Source of the DNA: Oikopleura dioica | Taxonomy: Eukaryota; Chordata; Appendicularia; Copelata; Oikopleuridae | DNA length: 64,000 bases | NCBI GenBank assembly: GCA_907165135.1 | Contig: OU015569.1 | Span: forward strand, 9,796,501-9,860,500 | Reading direction: 5' to 3' | In this document: positions 61,285 to 64,000 of the stretch, piece by piece | How positions within the stretch are numbered: position 1 is the stretch's first letter | Layout of the letters: each line of letters starts with the position of its first letter | The notes under the pieces: generated by a model | Databases searched by the model: none | What the model saw: the letters and a program-made list of their open reading frames with translations, nothing else | What the model was told of the DNA's origin: nothing | Translations under genes and position numbers: made by a program

Positions 61285-62467
61285 ATGCCGACGAAAGAGC
61301 AAAAGGTTCAATTCTCCGGGCCACCATCAAGCGGTATATACAGTGACTCTTGTACGCTCTGTAGAAAGCGGCTAGAGCAATTTTTATTGTAAAATTAAGC
61401 TGATTCAAGCTCTGATCAGGAGTCAATACAGCGTGTTACAGACGCCATCGATGACACTTTGGACAGGGTGCGCCTTAGGCTTGATCGAATGCTCAACAAT
61501 CTCAGGTAAAACGAAATAACTAGCAAAAGAAAGACTCTAAAGAAAAATGAAGGTCCCAAAAAAGTCCAGAAGAAGATCTGGTGGCAATAAATAGAATCTT
61601 GCACAACCTTCATATCATTGGCAGTGAGGGCCATTCACCTGTCGATGACATCAAAAAGCATAAGTAAGCTTTCAAGTTGGTATTGTTATTCATTTCGAGT
61701 AGGTTTACATCAGAGAAGTCGACGCAAGTGTGTCCCGCTCGGATGAGCGTCAGGAGAGGTTCTCAAAAGTCAAGTGCGAGTATCTCCGAGAGTAGCTCTT
61801 TTCGAACCAAGAAAAAGTACACACTGTGATTTTCCGAGTAACTCCGTAATTAAACCGACAAAGGTGGCGCTCAAGAACTCGGCCAAGCTTGTAAAGAAGG
61901 AAGCGATTAACCTCTCTCGGTCTGCTTCAACGAAAATATCGCGCGCTTCTACACCAGCGAGCTTCACGAGGTGATATTTATGTTTGAGGTCAACTACATC
62001 ATAGCTTTACTAAATCAGAATCTCAAAACAAATGTAAATACTTGTACTTAGCTTGAATTTTCGCAGTTTTCTTTGTGGCCTAAGTGGGCAACCCCAAGAC
62101 GTAGAGGTATGAAATAGAGGAGTTCTGCCAATGTAGAAAAAGAAAAATCACTGATTTGACTTGATTGGCAGAAAAGGTGGAACCCTAGTGATTACCATCA
62201 AATGTAGAATCCCGGTGGCGTGGATTTGGAACACCAAAACTAGTAATACCCTCCTTTTTGTTCTTATTCTTGCAATTTTTCACCTAAATACCGGAAGTTA
62301 ATCGAGACTAAGTTTTCGTATTAAGAAGTGCGACACCCTCCGGAAGCAATCCGAGTGAAGATAGCAAAAGCCGATCAAGCTTCCGTGGAGATTCAAAAAA
62401 GCTGCTAAAAGGAGTCAAGAGCTTCACTAAGTCGGTGTACAAAGATGCCAAAACCAAATTTCAATGA
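61285..62467 (+). CDS. Ser-rich protein with helical N-terminal half, unknown family
   Basis: Exon 1 (61285-61333, MPTKEQKVQFSGPPSS) joins in phase to an exon ending near 61505 (SIQRVTDAIDDTLDRVRLRL, DRMLNNL). Next is one ending near 61661 (SPEEDLVAINRILHNLHII, DDIKKHK). An exon from 61703 (TSEKSTQVCPARMSVRRGSQ) and one reading KVALKNSAKLVKKEAINLSR follow. The last, around 62330-62467, reads SRSSFRGDSKKLLKGVKSFT and KDAKTKFQ. Amphipathic helices in the first half and Ser/Lys-rich segments later suggest a cytoskeletal or regulatory protein. No known domain is recognised. Introns are short; the junction between 61790 and 61840 is uncertain. AATAAA at about 62530. Confidence 0.5.
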
Positions 62468-63080
62468 CATGTTCTCGGAGTTCCTCTATTTCTAATTACT
62501 GAAAACTTCTTCAATTTTTCATGAAGCTAATAAACTGGACCTAAATCTTCACCTGCTTTGTTTCTTGACGAGAAAAGCGTAAATAAGAACAAGTAAATCG
62601 GTAACGAATATATATTTTACTGCATTATAGTAATTAAGTTACATAGAAAACGTCAGACCAGAAGATAAACTTTTCCAGAAGGCCTGAAACTGAAAGTAAT
62701 ATTTACAGAAGTGGTAATCAATTACAATTACAGGCGGTTCAAATAGCGGGAGGCCGCACCGGCCCTTCATGGATACACCATTTTAGTAAAGTGATGTTTT
62801 TCAGAGCAGATGCACCGTCTTCGCAAAACGGAACTATAATGTAAGATGGAACTGGATGGAAAAAGTCGGTTCGATTATTATAGAAAGATAATAACAACCT
62901 TTAACAATATATAAATATGTATATAAATTATTTACTTCATAAGTTATATACTTGCACTTGAAGAAAAACTAACCGCGGCCAGTGAGGCGCAAAAACCTGG
63001 CAAAATGTTAAGTTGATGGCTTAGATAATTTAGGGTCGAGGACCTCAAGACGAGGAGAAATGAGATTATGAAATCGTACA
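62468..63080. other. Intergenic between convergent genes
   Basis: AT-rich, with 3' ends of two convergent genes. No gene seen. Confidence 0.5.
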
Positions 63081-64000
63081 TTAAACTTTTTCTTCGGAGG
63101 GTGGTGGTGGCGAATTGATTGTGTTCGGTGGTTTGGGATTACAATCGGAGACGATCTCGCGCCAGTTCATGTCCTCGCCCTGCGACACCGCGCTGATGAT
63201 GGAGACGCCACTCGCCGCGCTAGCATTTCGTGAGTGCACTTGGTACGCCTTCCGCGATGTTCCCTTGATCAGATCATCGACCAACTGCGCTTGTCCGTTG
63301 CACACGGGCGTGCTCTCAGACGTTCCATTTTCTACTATTGCTCCAGATGAATTCTCTAAGTCCAGTGTTTTATCGAGTTTGAGTTTATCAAGCTGGATTT
63401 CTTCGTCAACTTCCGCAGCTTGCACTTCTTGGGCACGCTCGTGGGAGTCCTCGATCTCTCGAGCTACAGTTCCTACGAGCTTCTGGTACTGTTCTCGTGC
63501 CTCTCTGACCAGCGTAGACAGGTGTGCGTACTGCTCCTCACATCCGGAAATGTCGAAGATGCCCACGATGCTCACGGGCACAAATTTCCCACACGCTCGG
63601 CCTAATGCACGTCGCCCAAGCGCAAAGATAACTTGTAATGAGTGGTCTTCGCACCATTGCAGAACCTGCGAGAGCATGTCGTCTAGTCCGCCTAAAGTTC
63701 ATGTCAATTTTCATGTCAAATTTTGTTGATTCATGGCACTAGTAATATTGCTCATTCGGAGCACAAACTTGAATAAATTGACCAAATTTTGATAATGGAT
63801 TTGTCATTATGATCAAATCGCGCGATGCGTGAACACCCTTGACACGTTTCGGACGCACCGTCCATAGAGGGAATGTCAAATGCTTACGCTCACAACAAAG
63901 GAAAGAAAGTTAGTAATCAGCCAGTTACCTTTTGATTGAATTTTCTCCAAATTGGGGGACACAATGACACACTTGATTTTGTTGAGTTTGAGGTGCTTGA
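63081..64000 (-). CDS. SECISBP2: SECIS-binding protein 2, C-terminal part (runs off the right edge)
   Basis: Two exons are visible: from the right edge to 63929 (LKHLKLNKIKCVIVSPNLEK-IQSK) and 63081-63691 (GGLDDMLSQVLQWCEDHSLQ, VIFALGRRALGRACGKFVPV, SIVGIFDISGCEEQY), joined in phase across a 237-base GT-AG intron. This is the L7Ae RNA-binding domain in the form used by SBP2 and SBP2-like proteins. SBP2 binds the kink-turn of SECIS elements in selenoprotein mRNAs and recruits the selenocysteine elongation factor. A helical extension and an acidic, then Pro-rich tail (SPPPPSEEKV) end the protein. SBP2 and its paralogue SBP2L cannot be separated from this fragment. Confidence 0.9.

Noticed and set aside
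63115-63729. 204-codon open frame on the plus strand
   Set aside because: It is the antisense shadow of the SECIS-binding protein 2 exon, whose minus-strand product is clearly conserved.

Overview
The window is eukaryotic. It looks like a very compact animal genome, most probably the larvacean tunicate Oikopleura dioica or a close relative (inference; no species-specific marker was searched). Reasons: most introns are about 39-60 bases, genes sit a few hundred bases apart on both strands, several introns lack GT donors (GA-AG or GC-AG), and the families are those of a chordate (FoxC, PACRG, RBPMS, tweety, sorbin/vinexin adaptor, PIG-T, SECIS-binding protein 2, HNK-1-type and heparan sulfotransferases). 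Gene models were rebuilt by hand from reading frames, splice junctions and family resemblance. Where exon lengths sum exactly in frame, I say so.

Layout. 1-1.4 kb, minus: a helical unknown running off the left edge and a small secreted protein. 1.7-3.6 kb, minus: DNA photolyase. 4.1-5.2 kb, minus: RBPMS-like RNA-binding protein. 5.8-8 kb, minus: coiled-coil/FN3/SPRY protein. 10.2-11.1 kb, minus: PACRG, with a one-base frameshift. 11.7-12.1 kb, plus: Id-like HLH protein, convergent with a small secreted protein at 12.2-12.5 kb. 14.8 kb: tRNA-Ala(AGC). 15.3-17.1 kb, plus: cystathionine beta-synthase. 17.3-18.5 kb, minus: carbohydrate sulfotransferase. 18.7-19.1 kb, minus: small basic helical protein. 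19.7-24.1 kb, plus: SoHo + three-SH3 adaptor.

25.1-29.0 kb is a repeat island: an element with long terminal inverted repeats and a perfect 8-bp target duplication. It contains at least two further elements with their own terminal repeats and duplications, plus arrays of GAGCTGAGCT-like and GAGCGAGCGC-like repeats.

32.2-35.2 kb, plus: tweety homologue. 35.9-36.4 kb, plus: small unknown. 39.4-40.2 kb, plus: two-pass membrane protein with a PPPY tail. 40.4-42.5 kb, minus: secreted cysteine-rich protein ending in a Ly6/activin-receptor-like module. 43.0-44.3 kb, minus: heparan-sulfate-type sulfotransferase. 45.5-47.8 kb, plus: PIG-T, whose coding exon carries a 289-bp transposon-like insertion that could be removed exactly as a GC-AG intron. 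This is the most interesting signal in the window. 51.9-57.1 kb, plus: FoxC, with unusually long introns. 57.3-57.9 kb, minus: LisH protein. 59.0-60.3 kb, plus: a second HNK-1-family sulfotransferase. 61.3-62.5 kb, plus: Ser-rich unknown. 63.1 kb to the right edge, minus: SECIS-binding protein 2.

The genes do not form one pathway. Three encode Golgi-type sulfotransferases. Others are housekeeping functions (transsulfuration, GPI anchoring, selen­oprotein synthesis, DNA repair), cilium/flagellum (PACRG) and development (FoxC, Id-like, RBPMS).
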